NCBI RefSeq assembly: GCF_030813235.1
Contig: NZ_JAUSUB010000004.1
Location: 186,001 to 250,000 of the forward strand
Source of the DNA: Cytobacillus purgationiresistens
GTDB lineage: Bacteria; Bacillota; Bacilli; Bacillales; Cytobacillaceae
Direction: 5' to 3'
Length of the DNA stretch: 64,000 nucleotides
Below the pieces are notes generated by a model. It was not told the origin of the DNA. It saw nothing but the letters and a program-made list of their open reading frames with translations, and did no database searches. Made by a program: the position numbers and the translations under genes. Shown here in pieces: positions 43,077 to 52,703 of the stretch. Positions within the stretch are counted from its first letter, which is position 1; every line of letters starts with the position of its first letter.

Positions 43077-43635
43077 ATAAGTGATTCTCCTCCATATATT
43101 CCCGCACTTGCTCAGGCACTAAATATCGTATCGTCTTCCCCTCTTTTATCCGGTTCCGGATCATGCTTGATGAAACCCCGATTTCAGGTACATCCATATA
43201 CATTATGGGATAGTCTGAATGCAAATGAAACTCCGGTCTCTTTACACCAATAAAGCGTACCATACTAAGCAATTGATCAATCTGGTGCCACTTCGGCAAA
43301 TACTCTACCATATCTGCACCAATTATAAAGAAAAACTCTATCTCTCTATGGCGATCCTTCAAAATGCTCATTGTATCCGCAGTATACGATGGACCTTGTC
43401 TTTCCAACTCAATCTGCTCTATCTTAAAGCGAGGATGGCTGGATATGGCCAGTTTTAATAATTCCAGCCGATCTTCATTTTTTATGGCATTCGATTTCAC
43501 TTTGTGAGGAGGCTCTTGATTTGGCATGAACCATACTTCATCTAACGCTTGCCCATTTAACACTTCATTGGCAATCATTAAATGACCGATATGAGGCGGG
43601 TCAAATGTTCCGCCTAGAATCCCGACTTTTTTCAT
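43066..43635 (-). CDS. nadD: Nicotinate-nucleotide adenylyltransferase
   Basis: Makes deamido-NAD from nicotinate mononucleotide and ATP. 189 residues; [12 protein letters not shown] (9-20) and SSSMIRNRI (the ISSTxIR-type motif). Confidence 0.96.
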   Translation of the reverse strand: MKKVGILGGTFDPPHIGHLMIANEVLNGQALDEVWFMPNQEPPHKVKSNAIKNEDRLELLKLAISSHPRFKIEQIELERQGPSYTADTMSILKDRHREIEFFFIIGADMVEYLPKWHQIDQLLSMVRFIGVKRPEFHLHSDYPIMYMDVPEIGVSSSMIRNRIKEGKTIRYLVPEQVREYMEENHLYES

Positions 43636-43658
43636 GGCTCTTCCCCCTCATATACAGG

Positions 43659-43949
43659 TTATGGCAATTTAATTTGTTTATTTTCCTTTGATTCTTTGTA
43701 AAGAACGATCATGTTGCCAATGATTTGAACCAGCTCAGCTCTTGTTCCTTTTACTATCTCACTTGCAACTGTATTTTTATCTACATCACAATTTTGTAGA
43801 ATGCTAACCTTTAAAAGCTCGCGCGCTTCTAAAGCTTCACCTATTTGCTTTACCATATTTTCATTCACGCCGCCCTTACCTACTTGAAAAATAGGATTTA
43901 GATGATGCGCCTGTGAACGCAAATAACGTTTTTGTTTACCTTTTAACAT
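43659..43949 (-). CDS. yhbY: CRM-domain RNA-binding protein YhbY
   Basis: 96 residues; single CRM domain with GKGG (about 24-27), a pre-50S-associated assembly factor (YqeI in B. subtilis). Reads MLKGKQKRYLRSQAHHLNPI. Start overlaps the aroE stop by 7 nt. Confidence 0.95.
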   Translation of the reverse strand: MLKGKQKRYLRSQAHHLNPIFQVGKGGVNENMVKQIGEALEARELLKVSILQNCDVDKNTVASEIVKGTRAELVQIIGNMIVLYKESKENKQIKLP

Positions 43950-44782
43950 GATTTTCCTCCTAGTTGTTCTAACACATTTTCTCTCATTCTATCGCTGTCT
44001 GGCATGATTCCTGTCCATTTTTCAAAAGCTAAAGCACCTTGATAAACAAACATACTCAAACCATTTTGGATAGAAGCACCTTTTTGTTTGGCTTCTTGCA
44101 AAAAGATTGTTTCAGATGGATTATAAATAATATCACTGACAAAAGCATTTCCACTTAAATTCCTTAGAGACAGTGGAACTGCCTGTATATTTGGGTGCAT
44201 CCCAATAGATGTTGTCTGTATGATTAACTCATAACGAGATAATTGTTCTTCCGCTTCATCGATGGATAAAATCTTGGATTGAACAGAGTAAGGACATTCA
44301 TCCACCATCCTCATGGCCTTTTGTACAGTGCGGTTGCAAATGTCTATATGCTCTACACCAGCTTCAGCCAATGTATAATAAATACCTCTTGCTGCTCCAC
44401 CAGCACCAACTATCAGCGTACGCTTTTCACTAAAGCATGGCAGATCTTTTTTCAAACCTTCTACATAGCCACTGCCATCCGTGTTAAAACCAACAAGCTC
44501 GCTGCCTTCGTTCACAACGGTATTGACGGCGCCAATCGCTTTAGCTAATGGATCAATCTTATCTAAATATGGCATGATGGCTTCTTTATGAGGCACTGTC
44601 ACATTAAAACCTTCAATTCCCACTGCCTTAAGTCCAGCTACAGCTGCTTCTAAATTCTCTCTCTTTACATGAAGCGGCTGATAATGAGCCTCTATTTGAT
44701 TCGCCTGAAAAAGCTCATTATGCATGCCTGGAGACATTGAATGCGCAATGGGATCGCCAATTACAGCAAAAAATCTTTTCAA
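43943..44782 (-). CDS. aroE: Shikimate dehydrogenase
   Basis: NADPH-dependent reduction of 3-dehydroshikimate. 279 residues: substrate-binding IGDPIAHSMSP (8-18), catalytic Lys in NVTVPHKEAI, nucleotide site GAGGAARGIYY and NRT motif. Confidence 0.96.
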   Translation of the reverse strand: MKRFFAVIGDPIAHSMSPGMHNELFQANQIEAHYQPLHVKRENLEAAVAGLKAVGIEGFNVTVPHKEAIMPYLDKIDPLAKAIGAVNTVVNEGSELVGFNTDGSGYVEGLKKDLPCFSEKRTLIVGAGGAARGIYYTLAEAGVEHIDICNRTVQKAMRMVDECPYSVQSKILSIDEAEEQLSRYELIIQTTSIGMHPNIQAVPLSLRNLSGNAFVSDIIYNPSETIFLQEAKQKGASIQNGLSMFVYQGALAFEKWTGIMPDSDRMRENVLEQLGGKSC

Positions 44783-44806
44783 ACGTCTCTCTCCCTTACA
44801 CCCTCA

Positions 44807-45910
44807 TTAAATCAAGGATTTTCTTACCTGAACACCTACTCCTTTAGGAACATAAGCCGCAACTTTTACTCCTGCTTCATTCACCGTCATCCAGCCTAAG
44901 CCTGAGAATACGATATCAGTTTTCGCTTCCTTGATAGTGAATTCGTGGCGGACAAGCTCAGGAAAAGTATCCATTTGTTCTCTTCTAGGTGGAGTCAACA
45001 ATTCTCCAGCATGGTTTTTATATAAGCTGTCCGCTTTTTCCGTCTTTGTACGGTGTATATTAATCTCATTAGAGAAATGACATACAAATGATTTTTTTCC
45101 ACCACTCATAAAATCAAATCGAGCCAGGCCTCCAAAGAATAGTGATTGTCCTTCGTTGAGTTGATAGACTCTCGGCTTGATTTCTTTTTTAGGTGTAATG
45201 ACCTTTAAGTCGCGTTTATCAACAAAATGAGCCATTTGATGGTGATTGATAATACCTGGTGTGTCTATTAATGATTTCCCATCGGAAAGAGGAATTTCAA
45301 TCATATCTAAAGTAGTTCCCGGGAAATGAGATGTAGTAATCACATCACCTTCACCTGTTACTTCTTTTAAGATACGATTTATGAAAGTGGATTTCCCTAC
45401 ATTGGTACAGCCCACTACATAAACATCTTTTCCTCTGCGATATTCATCTATCGCTGCTGCCACCTCGGCAATTTGCTGGCCTCGTGCAGCACTCACTAGG
45501 AAAACGTCCTCTGGCTTTAACCCCAGTTCTTTTGATTCATGCTTCATCCAGCCAATTAGTTTATTCCTTTTCACTGATTTAGGCAATAAATCAACTTTAT
45601 TTCCTACAAGCAATACTTTATTTTTACCAACAAATCGATGCAATCCAGGTAACCAGCTGCCATTAAAATCAAAAATGTCAACGATTTTTACAATTAATGC
45701 ATCTTTGTTGCCGATTCCATTTAATATTTTCAGGAAATCATCATCTGTCAAACTGACATCCTGCACCTCATTATAGTGCTTTAAACGAAAACATCGTTGG
45801 CAGATAACTTCCTCTTTCTCTAATGCGGAATGCGGAGCAAAGCCGATTTCTTCTGGATGATCCGTTTGAATCCTTACCCCGCATCCAATACATGAATATT
45901 GTTCTGTCAA
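44807..45910 (-). CDS. yqeH: Ribosome biogenesis GTPase YqeH
   Basis: Circularly permuted GTPase for 30S assembly. 367 residues: N-terminal zinc finger (CIGCGVRIQ and CQRCFRLKHY), then G4 NKVDLLP (about 105-111) before G1 GCTNVGKST (about 166-174) and G3 DTPG. Downstream of yqeG by 4 nt. Confidence 0.95.
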   Translation of the reverse strand: MTEQYSCIGCGVRIQTDHPEEIGFAPHSALEKEEVICQRCFRLKHYNEVQDVSLTDDDFLKILNGIGNKDALIVKIVDIFDFNGSWLPGLHRFVGKNKVLLVGNKVDLLPKSVKRNKLIGWMKHESKELGLKPEDVFLVSAARGQQIAEVAAAIDEYRRGKDVYVVGCTNVGKSTFINRILKEVTGEGDVITTSHFPGTTLDMIEIPLSDGKSLIDTPGIINHHQMAHFVDKRDLKVITPKKEIKPRVYQLNEGQSLFFGGLARFDFMSGGKKSFVCHFSNEINIHRTKTEKADSLYKNHAGELLTPPRREQMDTFPELVRHEFTIKEAKTDIVFSGLGWMTVNEAGVKVAAYVPKGVGVQVRKSLI

Positions 45911-45914
45911 TTGC

Positions 45915-46430
45915 TTAATCCTCCCAGCTAATCATACCTTTTTTTCTAAACCAATTTAATATTCGTCTTTCAATCTTGCGGTTAAATCTTGTCATGAATC
46001 CATCAGTTTGTGCAACAGGGACCACAAGAATTGTATTAAAACCGCCACGATTCCCTCCAAGTACGTCAGTAAGCAATTGATCGCCAATTACCACGGTTTC
46101 CTGCTGCTGAAGGTCCATTTCATTTAACGCTCTTCTGAAGGCACGTCCCATTGGTTTTTTTGCTTGATGGATAAATGGAATACTAAGTGGTTCTGAAAAA
46201 GCTTTGACTCTATTTTCATTATTATTAGAAACAATCGTCACCTTTATATCGCTCATCTTTAATTCTTCAAACCATTTTATAAGCTGTGGTGTAGCATGGG
46301 GACGGTCCCATTCAACAAGTGTATTATCCAAATCCGTGATAATCCCTTTCACACCTTGTTCTTTTAATAGCTCTGGTGTAATTTCAAAAATGGTTTTCAC
46401 ATGCTGATCTGGTAAAAAATTCTTTAGCAC
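45915..46430 (-). CDS. yqeG: HAD-superfamily phosphatase YqeG
   Basis: 171 residues; HAD motif I DLDNTLVEW (about 36-44), motif II TIVSNN, motif IV GDQLLTDVLGGN. Substrate unknown (related to PGP phosphatase GEP4). First gene of the yqeG-yqeH-aroE-yhbY-nadD-yqeK-rsfS-yqeM block, all closely packed. Confidence 0.94.
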   Translation of the reverse strand: MLKNFLPDQHVKTIFEITPELLKEQGVKGIITDLDNTLVEWDRPHATPQLIKWFEELKMSDIKVTIVSNNNENRVKAFSEPLSIPFIHQAKKPMGRAFRRALNEMDLQQQETVVIGDQLLTDVLGGNRGGFNTILVVPVAQTDGFMTRFNRKIERRILNWFRKKGMISWED

Positions 46431-46630
46431 TATTTATTACACCTCAATCGTTTTTTCTTTATTCTGCACTACTATGTCACATTCCAAATCCTCGGTCAAT
46501 AATATCCAACATTCTCCTGCTAATAAAAGAGCTTCTACTTAGAATTCTAACCATTATCTTGATAATTGTTCATTTTAATTGAACAAATCAAAATGTATAT
46601 ATTTTTCGACAAATTCCTCGCATCTTATTC

Positions 46631-46729
46631 TGTGGATAACTTTATACACATTATACACCGCAGACAGCATATCATAAATAAACATATAAACATTTTAATA
46701 ACAGGTTATCCACTAACGGCTGTGGATAA
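46631..46729. promoter_or_regulatory. Cluster of five DnaA boxes upstream of sda
   Basis: TGTGGATAA (46631-46639), TTATACACA (46642-46650), TTATACACC (46651-46659, one mismatch), TTATCCACT (46706-46714, one mismatch) and TGTGGATAA (46721-46729) against consensus TTATNCACA. In B. subtilis DnaA activates sda from such boxes, so replication stress can block sporulation. The gap 46431-46854 holds nothing else obvious besides the sda promoter region. Confidence 0.88.
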
Positions 46730-46854
46730 ACGAACGGTTGTTCTATCTACTTAGTTCTGATAAAGTAATAAATACAACAGGATAACCTACATCATATGCA
46801 ATAAAGTGATTAGTTAGAACTAATCAACTTTCAATGCGGAGGTGAGAGTCCAAC

Positions 46855-46995
46855 ATGCGCAAATTATCGGATGAATTATTAGTCGAGTCCTACCATAAGG
46901 CCATTAAACTACAACTTTCTCTGGATTTTATCCGGCTCATAGAGACTGAGATACACAGGAGATCTTTATCCAATAGAATAAAAGCCTCTTCATAA
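46855..46995 (+). CDS. sda: Sporulation checkpoint inhibitor Sda
   Basis: 46-residue helical hairpin that inhibits KinA autophosphorylation and phosphotransfer. Reads [34 protein letters not shown] behind GGAGGTGAGAGTCCAAC. Missed by length-limited ORF calls. DnaA boxes lie about 125-225 bp upstream. Confidence 0.95.
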   Translation: MRKLSDELLVESYHKAIKLQLSLDFIRLIETEIHRRSLSNRIKASS

Positions 46996-47005
46996 TGAGG
47001 TTAAC

Positions 47006-47032
47006 AAAGCCCCATTTGAGGGCTTTTTTTCT
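47006..47032 (+). terminator. Terminator after sda
   Basis: AAAGCCCC, loop ATTTGA, GGGCTTTTTTT just past the sda stop. Confidence 0.88.
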
Positions 47033-47042
47033 GTCTACATTT

Positions 47043-47822
47043 CTATACCATATGACCGATGCATTCTCCTACCCTTATATGAGCTGGTGTTTGGATGGAA
47101 GGGAGAAGTTGAAATGCATCCTTCTGAAATAATAAAATAACGGTTGAACCAAATGAGAAATAAGCCATTTCTTTTCCTTTTTCCAACTTATCCCCTTCAT
47201 GTGTTCGTTCAATAGAGTTAACAAACATGGCTCCTACCTTTACAATCGCTAATTCGCCGCCTTCATATCCCACTTCAGAAATCTTGCGGTAATTTTTTGA
47301 AAGTGTGTCTCTCCCAAAGGCCAGACCCCATTTATTGACTGGGAATGATTTCCTTCCTAGCGTCCATTGCTTATTAATCTCACCTGTTACTGGGCTATGA
47401 ATACGATGATAATGGCTTGGACTTAAATAAAAAATCATGTATGTGCCACCTGCATACTTACTGGCCGCTTCATCACCGCCTAGCATTTCAGAGATAGAGT
47501 ACTCTTTCTCCTTAACCATAATCCGGCGGTCTTGGTCTATGGAACCAATATCCTCAATAACTGCATCTACTGGGCTGACAATTGATTCTTCATGCATATC
47601 AATTGATCGTGCATCCGCCTTTAATTTTCTAATAAAAAACTCATGTAATGTTTGATAGCTTTTAAGTTCATTCTCTATTTCATCTTCATTGATTCTATAT
47701 GTTTTTGAAAAAGGAGCGATGGCAAACCTACTTGCGTTTGACCGGGCAAACCGGTACAAAAGATTGGATGTGAACCGGCCATTCGTTAATTCTATCATTG
47801 CTCGGTAAATCGATTGCTTCAT
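47043..47822 (-). CDS. psd: Phosphatidylserine decarboxylase proenzyme
   Basis: Forms phosphatidylethanolamine; self-cleaves at the GST motif to give the pyruvoyl group, visible as FSFGSTVILLF (about 225-235). 259 residues; also SPVDAVIEDIG and YHRIHSPVTG. Convergent with sda. Confidence 0.94.
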   Translation of the reverse strand: MKQSIYRAMIELTNGRFTSNLLYRFARSNASRFAIAPFSKTYRINEDEIENELKSYQTLHEFFIRKLKADARSIDMHEESIVSPVDAVIEDIGSIDQDRRIMVKEKEYSISEMLGGDEAASKYAGGTYMIFYLSPSHYHRIHSPVTGEINKQWTLGRKSFPVNKWGLAFGRDTLSKNYRKISEVGYEGGELAIVKVGAMFVNSIERTHEGDKLEKGKEMAYFSFGSTVILLFQKDAFQLLPSIQTPAHIRVGECIGHMV

Positions 47823-48158
47823 ATTCTACACCTTTCTTCATTTCATTCGTTTCATATTGATTTCATTATCTCATTCTTGAAATAGAAGTCACAAGTACAG
47901 CGGTGAAATCGCTTCTTTTCGCTACTCGTCTTCTTAGCAAATATACAAATACTGCTTTTGGAGCCCTTCATTAGGATTCCATGAGTGCTATTATATCATT
48001 TAGGATAGCAGCAGGACTATTATATTATGAAGGAATGTAATATTTAATTGAGAATCGAAGGGATATTAGCATGATGGGGGAGATGAGTATCTATAGTTAG
48101 ATTTTTGTGATTATTCCATAATTATCTGCAAACAGCTCAATTCTTTACAGCAAAAAAA
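47823..48158. other. Intergenic stretch without recognised feature
   Basis: No ORF with a ribosome site, no copy of the repeat families and no clear promoter seen between psd and the pepF terminator. Confidence 0.6.
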
Positions 48159-48190
48159 GCTGACCCAAATAGTTATAAATTTGAGTCAGC
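48159..48190 (-). terminator. Terminator after pepF
   Basis: GCTGACTCAAAT/ATTTGGGTCAGC (one G-U) then TTTTTTT on the minus strand, 8 nt past the pepF stop. Confidence 0.88.
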
Positions 48191-48197
48191 AAGGATA

Positions 48198-49994
48198 CTA
48201 TTTTTCTGTTAATTGCATAAATTCTTCCACATCATCTATGCATAATTGAACCGCTTTTTCCCAAAACTCAGGCTTAGTTAGATCAGCCTGCAAATGCTTC
48301 ATCGCAAGATCCTCCACCTTCATTGAAGCCGAATCTTGGAGCAACGCAATGTAACTTTCTTCATATGCTGCACCATGCTCTAATGCATATGCATAAATCC
48401 CCAATGAAAAGAGATAGCCAAATGTGTAAGGGAAATTATAAAAAGGAACATTAGTAATATAGAAATGCAGTTTAGATGACCAAAAGGATGGATGGTACTC
48501 TGCAAGGGCATCTCCATATGCCTCTTTTTGCGCTTCAAGCATGATTTCATTGAGGCGGTCTGCAGAAACCACCCCTTTTGCCCTTTCGTCGTAAAAACGG
48601 GTTTCAAATAGAAAGCGCGCATGGATGTTCATTAGTAGTGCAACTGACCGCTGTATTTTATCTTCAAGAAGTGCCAGCTTCTCCACTTCAGTCTGTGCAC
48701 TTTTTACTGATGCATCTGCGACAATCATTTCTGCAAATGTTGAGGCCGTTTCAGCAACATTCATGCTGTAGCTACGATTCAAAAAATGCAGATCCTTCAT
48801 AGCATAGGTATGAAAGCCATGGCCTAATTCATGAGCCAAAGTCGAGACATTAGAGGGGGTACCTGAATAAGTCATAAAAATTCTCGATTGTTGACTGGCA
48901 GGAAAATACGTATGAAAGCCACCCGGTTTTTTCCCCGGACGATCTTCTGCTTCAATCCAATGATTTTCAAAGGCTTTTTCTGCAAAACTCTTCATTTCTT
49001 TACCAAAGCGACTGAAATGGTCGAGGATGAACTCTGCTCCTTCTTGATAAGATATTTTCGTATCACTTTTTCCAATTGGGGCATCTAGGTCATACCAGCT
49101 GAGCTTTTCCAAACCGAGAAGGCTAGCTTTTCGATTAAGAAATTTAACGAAGGGCTCTTTATGCTTAGCAATCACACCCCACATGGCATCGAGGGTAGCA
49201 CGCTCCATCCTGTTAATCGCCAGAGGTTCCTTTAAAGGATCGTTCCAGCCTCTCTTTTTATATACATTTAATCTAAAACCAGCAAGGTGGTTAAGCGTCT
49301 TCGAAAGATAGGGAGCCTTCTCTTCCCACGCCTCCTCCCATTTTTGAAAAACGACTTGGCGAACATTACGATCAGGGCTTGAAAATTTATTAGCCGCTTG
49401 TCCAACTGAAAGCATTTGGGTCTCTCCATCTCCACTATAAGGAATAGCGATGGTTCCTACAATTACATCATACATTTGCCCCCAGCCATGATATCCATCA
49501 ATCCCAAGAGTATTAATTAGTGCCTCTTCTTCTTGAGACAACTTTTCAGCAGCACTTTCACGCCGTTCATTTAATATGAACGATATTTCTTTCAGTTCAT
49601 CCGACTTTAGATGCGACATCCATAATGTTTCATCAATTAATGTCAGCTTTTGATTAAACTGAGATAAAGCTGTATTAAGTTCCGCACTTAATTCTGTTAC
49701 AGCAGACCGTAATTTCCCAGCATGCTTGTCCGCGATATCATCTGCTTCCAAGCAGCTAACAAAAGCCCCTGCTTGTCTAAGCATCATACCTGCTTCTTGA
49801 AATAAAGTGAGAATTTCTGTAATTGCATTTTGATCTTTATCCGTATTTGATACTTTCCAATTATATACGGTGTGATCAAATTGATTTATGCCTTCTTTCA
49901 CAGCTTTCAAGTGAGACGCAAATTCCTCTGACTCGCTTCCCCCTTTAAAAAAAACTTCTAAATCCCAAACGTCTGAATAAAAAGTAGTCGTCAT
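48198..49994 (-). CDS. pepF: M3-family oligoendopeptidase F
   Basis: Cytosolic zinc metallopeptidase for short peptides. 598 residues; zinc motif LAHELGHGFHTY (HExxH) about 390, followed by the downstream Glu region NVAETASTFAEM. Singleton gene. Confidence 0.93.
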   Translation of the reverse strand: MTTTFYSDVWDLEVFFKGGSESEEFASHLKAVKEGINQFDHTVYNWKVSNTDKDQNAITEILTLFQEAGMMLRQAGAFVSCLEADDIADKHAGKLRSAVTELSAELNTALSQFNQKLTLIDETLWMSHLKSDELKEISFILNERRESAAEKLSQEEEALINTLGIDGYHGWGQMYDVIVGTIAIPYSGDGETQMLSVGQAANKFSSPDRNVRQVVFQKWEEAWEEKAPYLSKTLNHLAGFRLNVYKKRGWNDPLKEPLAINRMERATLDAMWGVIAKHKEPFVKFLNRKASLLGLEKLSWYDLDAPIGKSDTKISYQEGAEFILDHFSRFGKEMKSFAEKAFENHWIEAEDRPGKKPGGFHTYFPASQQSRIFMTYSGTPSNVSTLAHELGHGFHTYAMKDLHFLNRSYSMNVAETASTFAEMIVADASVKSAQTEVEKLALLEDKIQRSVALLMNIHARFLFETRFYDERAKGVVSADRLNEIMLEAQKEAYGDALAEYHPSFWSSKLHFYITNVPFYNFPYTFGYLFSLGIYAYALEHGAAYEESYIALLQDSASMKVEDLAMKHLQADLTKPEFWEKAVQLCIDDVEEFMQLTEK

Positions 49995-50198
49995 GCCATT
50001 TCTCCTTTCAAAATTAAAATCGATAACGTATTTATTGACTTTTTTCTTCTATAATATTTATTATAGATTTTTATATCAGAAATTTCTATCAATAATAGTT
50101 GGGAGTACTCTATTTGACACGAAGTTATTACTCCATTAATTTTAAATAGGGTGAACCTTTAAAAGAAGAAATAATATCCTAATGGAGTGATTGTTGAA

Positions 50199-51164
50199 AT
50201 GAAGTTGAATTTATCCATTATTCTATTTATCGCTATGCTTATTTTGATTACTGGCTGTTCAAACAATGAAGATAATAATGAAAAAAAGACAGTTGAACCA
50301 AAGCAGGCGGTTGAGGAAAAAGTGGATTTCAAAACCGTTGAAGCAAAAGCAAAGCAGTTTGAACAGATACAAGGCATTGGGTATCCTGGCAATGATGAAG
50401 GTCTTTACATAGCAACTCCTGAAGGAATTAAAATGTTTCGTGAAAATAAGTGGCTTGAAAACTCAACACAAAATTACGATTATTTTGGGCTTTCTGCTAT
50501 AAATAACGGGGTTTTCATCAGCGGTGTTAAAAACGCCGAATCCGATCAGCCACAACCTTTAGGTATTGTTAAGAGTACCGATAAAGGTGCCACCCTTGAA
50601 TCAGTAGCATTTCAAGATCAAATAGCCTTTCAATTCTTATCTGTAGGATATGAGACGGAAGAAATGTATATCATCAATGTGCAAGAGTCAGATGATATTG
50701 GCCAAGGTGTCTTTCACTCGACTAACGGTGTGAATTGGGAGCCTGTCACCTTAAAGGGCATTGAATCCGATACACTCGGAATGATTGCTCCACACCCTAC
50801 AGACAGTTCCATCATGGCGATGGCAACCAGAAGCGGAATTTACTTCTCAAAAGATAAAGGGGAGAATGTAGAAAAGATTACTGAACCATTTATGGTAACT
50901 GCGCTGGCTTTTTCTGAGGACAGTCTCTATTATTCAGCTGTTGAAGATGAAAATATTTCATTGTACGAAGTCGATTTAGAATCTTTTGAAAGCAAAAAAA
51001 TGGATATTCCTTTCTTAAAATACGATAATCCCATTACTTACATTTCCGTTAATCATAAAACTGAGCAAACCGTTGCCTTTACCACGTACCTATCAGATGT
51101 ATACGAGACAAAGAATAGCGGTAAAAGTTGGAGTTTATTATTGAGTAATGGTCGGATTGAATAG
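50199..51164 (+). CDS. BNR/Asp-box lipoprotein, function unknown
   Basis: Predicted exported lipoprotein of 321 residues: signal peptide LSIILFIAMLILITGC with lipobox ITG-C, Asn/Lys-rich linker, then a likely beta-propeller built on repeats resembling Asp-boxes: STDKGATLE, STNGVNWEP, SKDKGENVE, TKNSGKSWS. Related proteins are loosely called glycosyl hydrolase or VPS10/photosystem-stability-like, but no catalytic residues can be named. Start at the ATG of MKLNLSIIL (GGAGTG about 9 nt upstream). Followed by a terminator; no operon partner. Confidence 0.75.
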   Translation: MKLNLSIILFIAMLILITGCSNNEDNNEKKTVEPKQAVEEKVDFKTVEAKAKQFEQIQGIGYPGNDEGLYIATPEGIKMFRENKWLENSTQNYDYFGLSAINNGVFISGVKNAESDQPQPLGIVKSTDKGATLESVAFQDQIAFQFLSVGYETEEMYIINVQESDDIGQGVFHSTNGVNWEPVTLKGIESDTLGMIAPHPTDSSIMAMATRSGIYFSKDKGENVEKITEPFMVTALAFSEDSLYYSAVEDENISLYEVDLESFESKKMDIPFLKYDNPITYISVNHKTEQTVAFTTYLSDVYETKNSGKSWSLLLSNGRIE

Positions 51165-51181
51165 CCATTAAACTCAGGTAA

Positions 51182-51210
51182 AAAGCCGGCAAAATTTTGC
51201 CGGCTTTTTT
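51182..51210. terminator. Bidirectional terminator between lipoprotein and hmoA
   Basis: AAAAGCCGGCAAAA/TTTTGCCGGCTTTTTTT, perfect stem, shared by convergent genes. Confidence 0.92.
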
Positions 51211-51216
51211 TCTTCA

Positions 51217-51549
51217 TTATATTTTTGACGAAGAAGCTGGCATTTTAACTGCTTTAACGTCATATACGCCACCTTCAGAATGAATCATATACTCTGGTTT
51301 TGGTTTTCCTAAGTTCGCTTTATGTCCAGCAATATGGGCATCACTCTTTTCCCATCTTTTCCAACTATCTTCCGAATCCCAGCGTACGAGCACAACTACT
51401 TCTTCCTCACCGCGACGGACTTTCTTGACCATAACTGTAGAATCAATAAATCCTTCCTGCTCTTCAATGATTCCTTTACCGCTAAACCTTTCAACTACCT
51501 TATCCCCATTCCCTTCGGTTACAGTCAGCCTTCTCATTTGTACAAACAT
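51217..51549 (-). CDS. hmoA: Heme-degrading monooxygenase HmoA (IsdG-like)
   Basis: ABM-fold enzyme that opens heme to release iron. 110 residues; MFVQMRRLTVTEGNGDKVVE start, central VVLVRWDSEDSWKRWEKSDA, and AHIAGHK. Start chosen at MFVQM behind GGAGAGGGTATC. The promoter carries a Fur box, consistent with iron-starvation expression. Confidence 0.92.
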   Translation of the reverse strand: MFVQMRRLTVTEGNGDKVVERFSGKGIIEEQEGFIDSTVMVKKVRRGEEEVVVLVRWDSEDSWKRWEKSDAHIAGHKANLGKPKPEYMIHSEGGVYDVKAVKMPASSSKI

Positions 51550-51574
51550 GATACCCTCTCCATTCTTTATGTAT

Positions 51575-51604
51575 AGTATAATCATAAATGATAATTATTC
51601 TCAA
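51575..51604 (-). promoter_or_regulatory. hmoA promoter with Fur box
   Basis: TTGAGA (51604-51599), 18 nt, TATACT (51580-51575). TGATAATTATTCTCA at 51589-51603 matches the 15-bp Fur core TGATAATNATTATCA at all but one position and overlaps the -35. Confidence 0.88.
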
Positions 51605-51718
51605 CGTCAAACAAAAGGAAAATCTGTTCCGCCATGTCCACCATCAATCATCACCTCTTTACTTGAATATGTAAATAGTAACCATACTGCTTGTACACCT
51701 GTACTTTTCCAAAGAAAA

Positions 51719-51740
51719 AACTCTTTCATATGAAAGAGTT
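51719..51740 (-). terminator. 22-bp perfect palindrome with T-tract
   Basis: AACTCTTTCAT/ATGAAAGAGTT, followed on the minus strand by TTTTCTTT. About 240 nt past the sigK stop and with no nearer minus-strand gene, so possibly the sigK terminator. Confidence 0.6.
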
Positions 51741-51795
51741 GGCTTAGACAAACTGTTTTAAATGTTTAGAAAAAGAGTGGTAAGGGATGTTCCAA

Positions 51796-51865
51796 AGCTT
51801 CCCCCTCGCTTTCTGCGAGGCGAGCGGACGCTTCACCGAATCCACTGAAGTTTGCTTGTTTTTAC
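51796..51865. repeat. Diverged relative of repeat family B
   Basis: CCCCTCGCTTTCTGCGAGGCGAGCGGACGC...CCACTGAAGTTTG resembles the core of the 212-bp element (CTCGCTTTCCGCGGGGCGGG...AATCAACTTTG). A 63-codon minus frame across it is therefore judged spurious. The terminal repeats are not recognisable. The rest of 51605-51983 shows only the palindrome above. Confidence 0.45.
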
Positions 51866-51983
51866 TTTTGTCGACACTCTGAACTTTCATATGAAAGGGT
51901 CCATTTGTTTCATTAATCTTTTTGTCTTGAGGCAACTGATGGAATAGTAGCTAAAGCGCCGCTGTATCATAATGGTTAAGCTT

Positions 51984-52703
51984 TTAAGCATCATTCTTTC
52001 GTTTTTCTTTTTCCGCCCGGTAAAATTCATGAAACATTTTCATTAATGCACGCTTCTCAATTCTAGAAACATAACTTCTGGAAATGCCTAGTTCTTTTGC
52101 AATTTCCCGTTGTGTTTTTTCTTTTTTCAAGTCCAATCCAAAGCGACCAACAATGACCTCCTTTTCCCGATCATCTAATACATCAATGTATTCCCTTACT
52201 TTTTCTAGCTCCATATTCAATTGAATTGTATTGATTACATCCTCTGATTCTGATTTTAATACGTCAATTAAAGAGATCTCGTTTCCTTCTTTGTCTTGGC
52301 CAATCGGATCATGAAGGGATACATCTTTTTTTGTCTTCTTTAACGCTCGGAGATGCATGAGAATTTCATTTTCGATACATCTGGCTGCATAAGTAGCAAG
52401 CTTCGTTCCTTTCCCCTCAGAATAGCTCTCAATCGCTTTAATTAAACCGATTGTACCAATTGAAATTAAATCTTCCGCATCCTCACCTGTGTTTTCAAAT
52501 TTCTTCACAATATGTGCGACTAACCGCAAATTATGTTCAATGAGCATATTGCGGGCATGTGGATCTCCTTCAGTCATCTGCCGCAAATACTTTTTTTCAT
52601 CCGCAGGTGATAAAGGCTGAGGAAAGGCATTATTCTTCACGTATGAAACAAGGAAAACGATCTCCTTAACCAAAAATCCGAGTGCTGTAATAATTCCAGA
52701 CAT
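51984..52703 (-). CDS. sigK: RNA polymerase sporulation sigma factor K (intact)
   Basis: Late mother-cell sigma factor. 239 residues: N-terminal pro-sequence ([22 protein letters not shown]) removed by SpoIVFB, region 2 ([37 protein letters not shown]), region 4 helix-turn-helix ([20 protein letters not shown]). The gene is continuous; no skin-type element splits it as in B. subtilis. ATG behind GGGGGTGGCTAA. Confidence 0.97.
   Translation of the reverse strand: MSGIITALGFLVKEIVFLVSYVKNNAFPQPLSPADEKKYLRQMTEGDPHARNMLIEHNLRLVAHIVKKFENTGEDAEDLISIGTIGLIKAIESYSEGKGTKLATYAARCIENEILMHLRALKKTKKDVSLHDPIGQDKEGNEISLIDVLKSESEDVINTIQLNMELEKVREYIDVLDDREKEVIVGRFGLDLKKEKTQREIAKELGISRSYVSRIEKRALMKMFHEFYRAEKEKRKNDA

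Noticed and set aside
51744-51935. 63-codon minus-strand ORF between hmoA and sigK
   Set aside because: Overlaps a diverged intergenic repeat core and has no ribosome site; composition follows the repeat.
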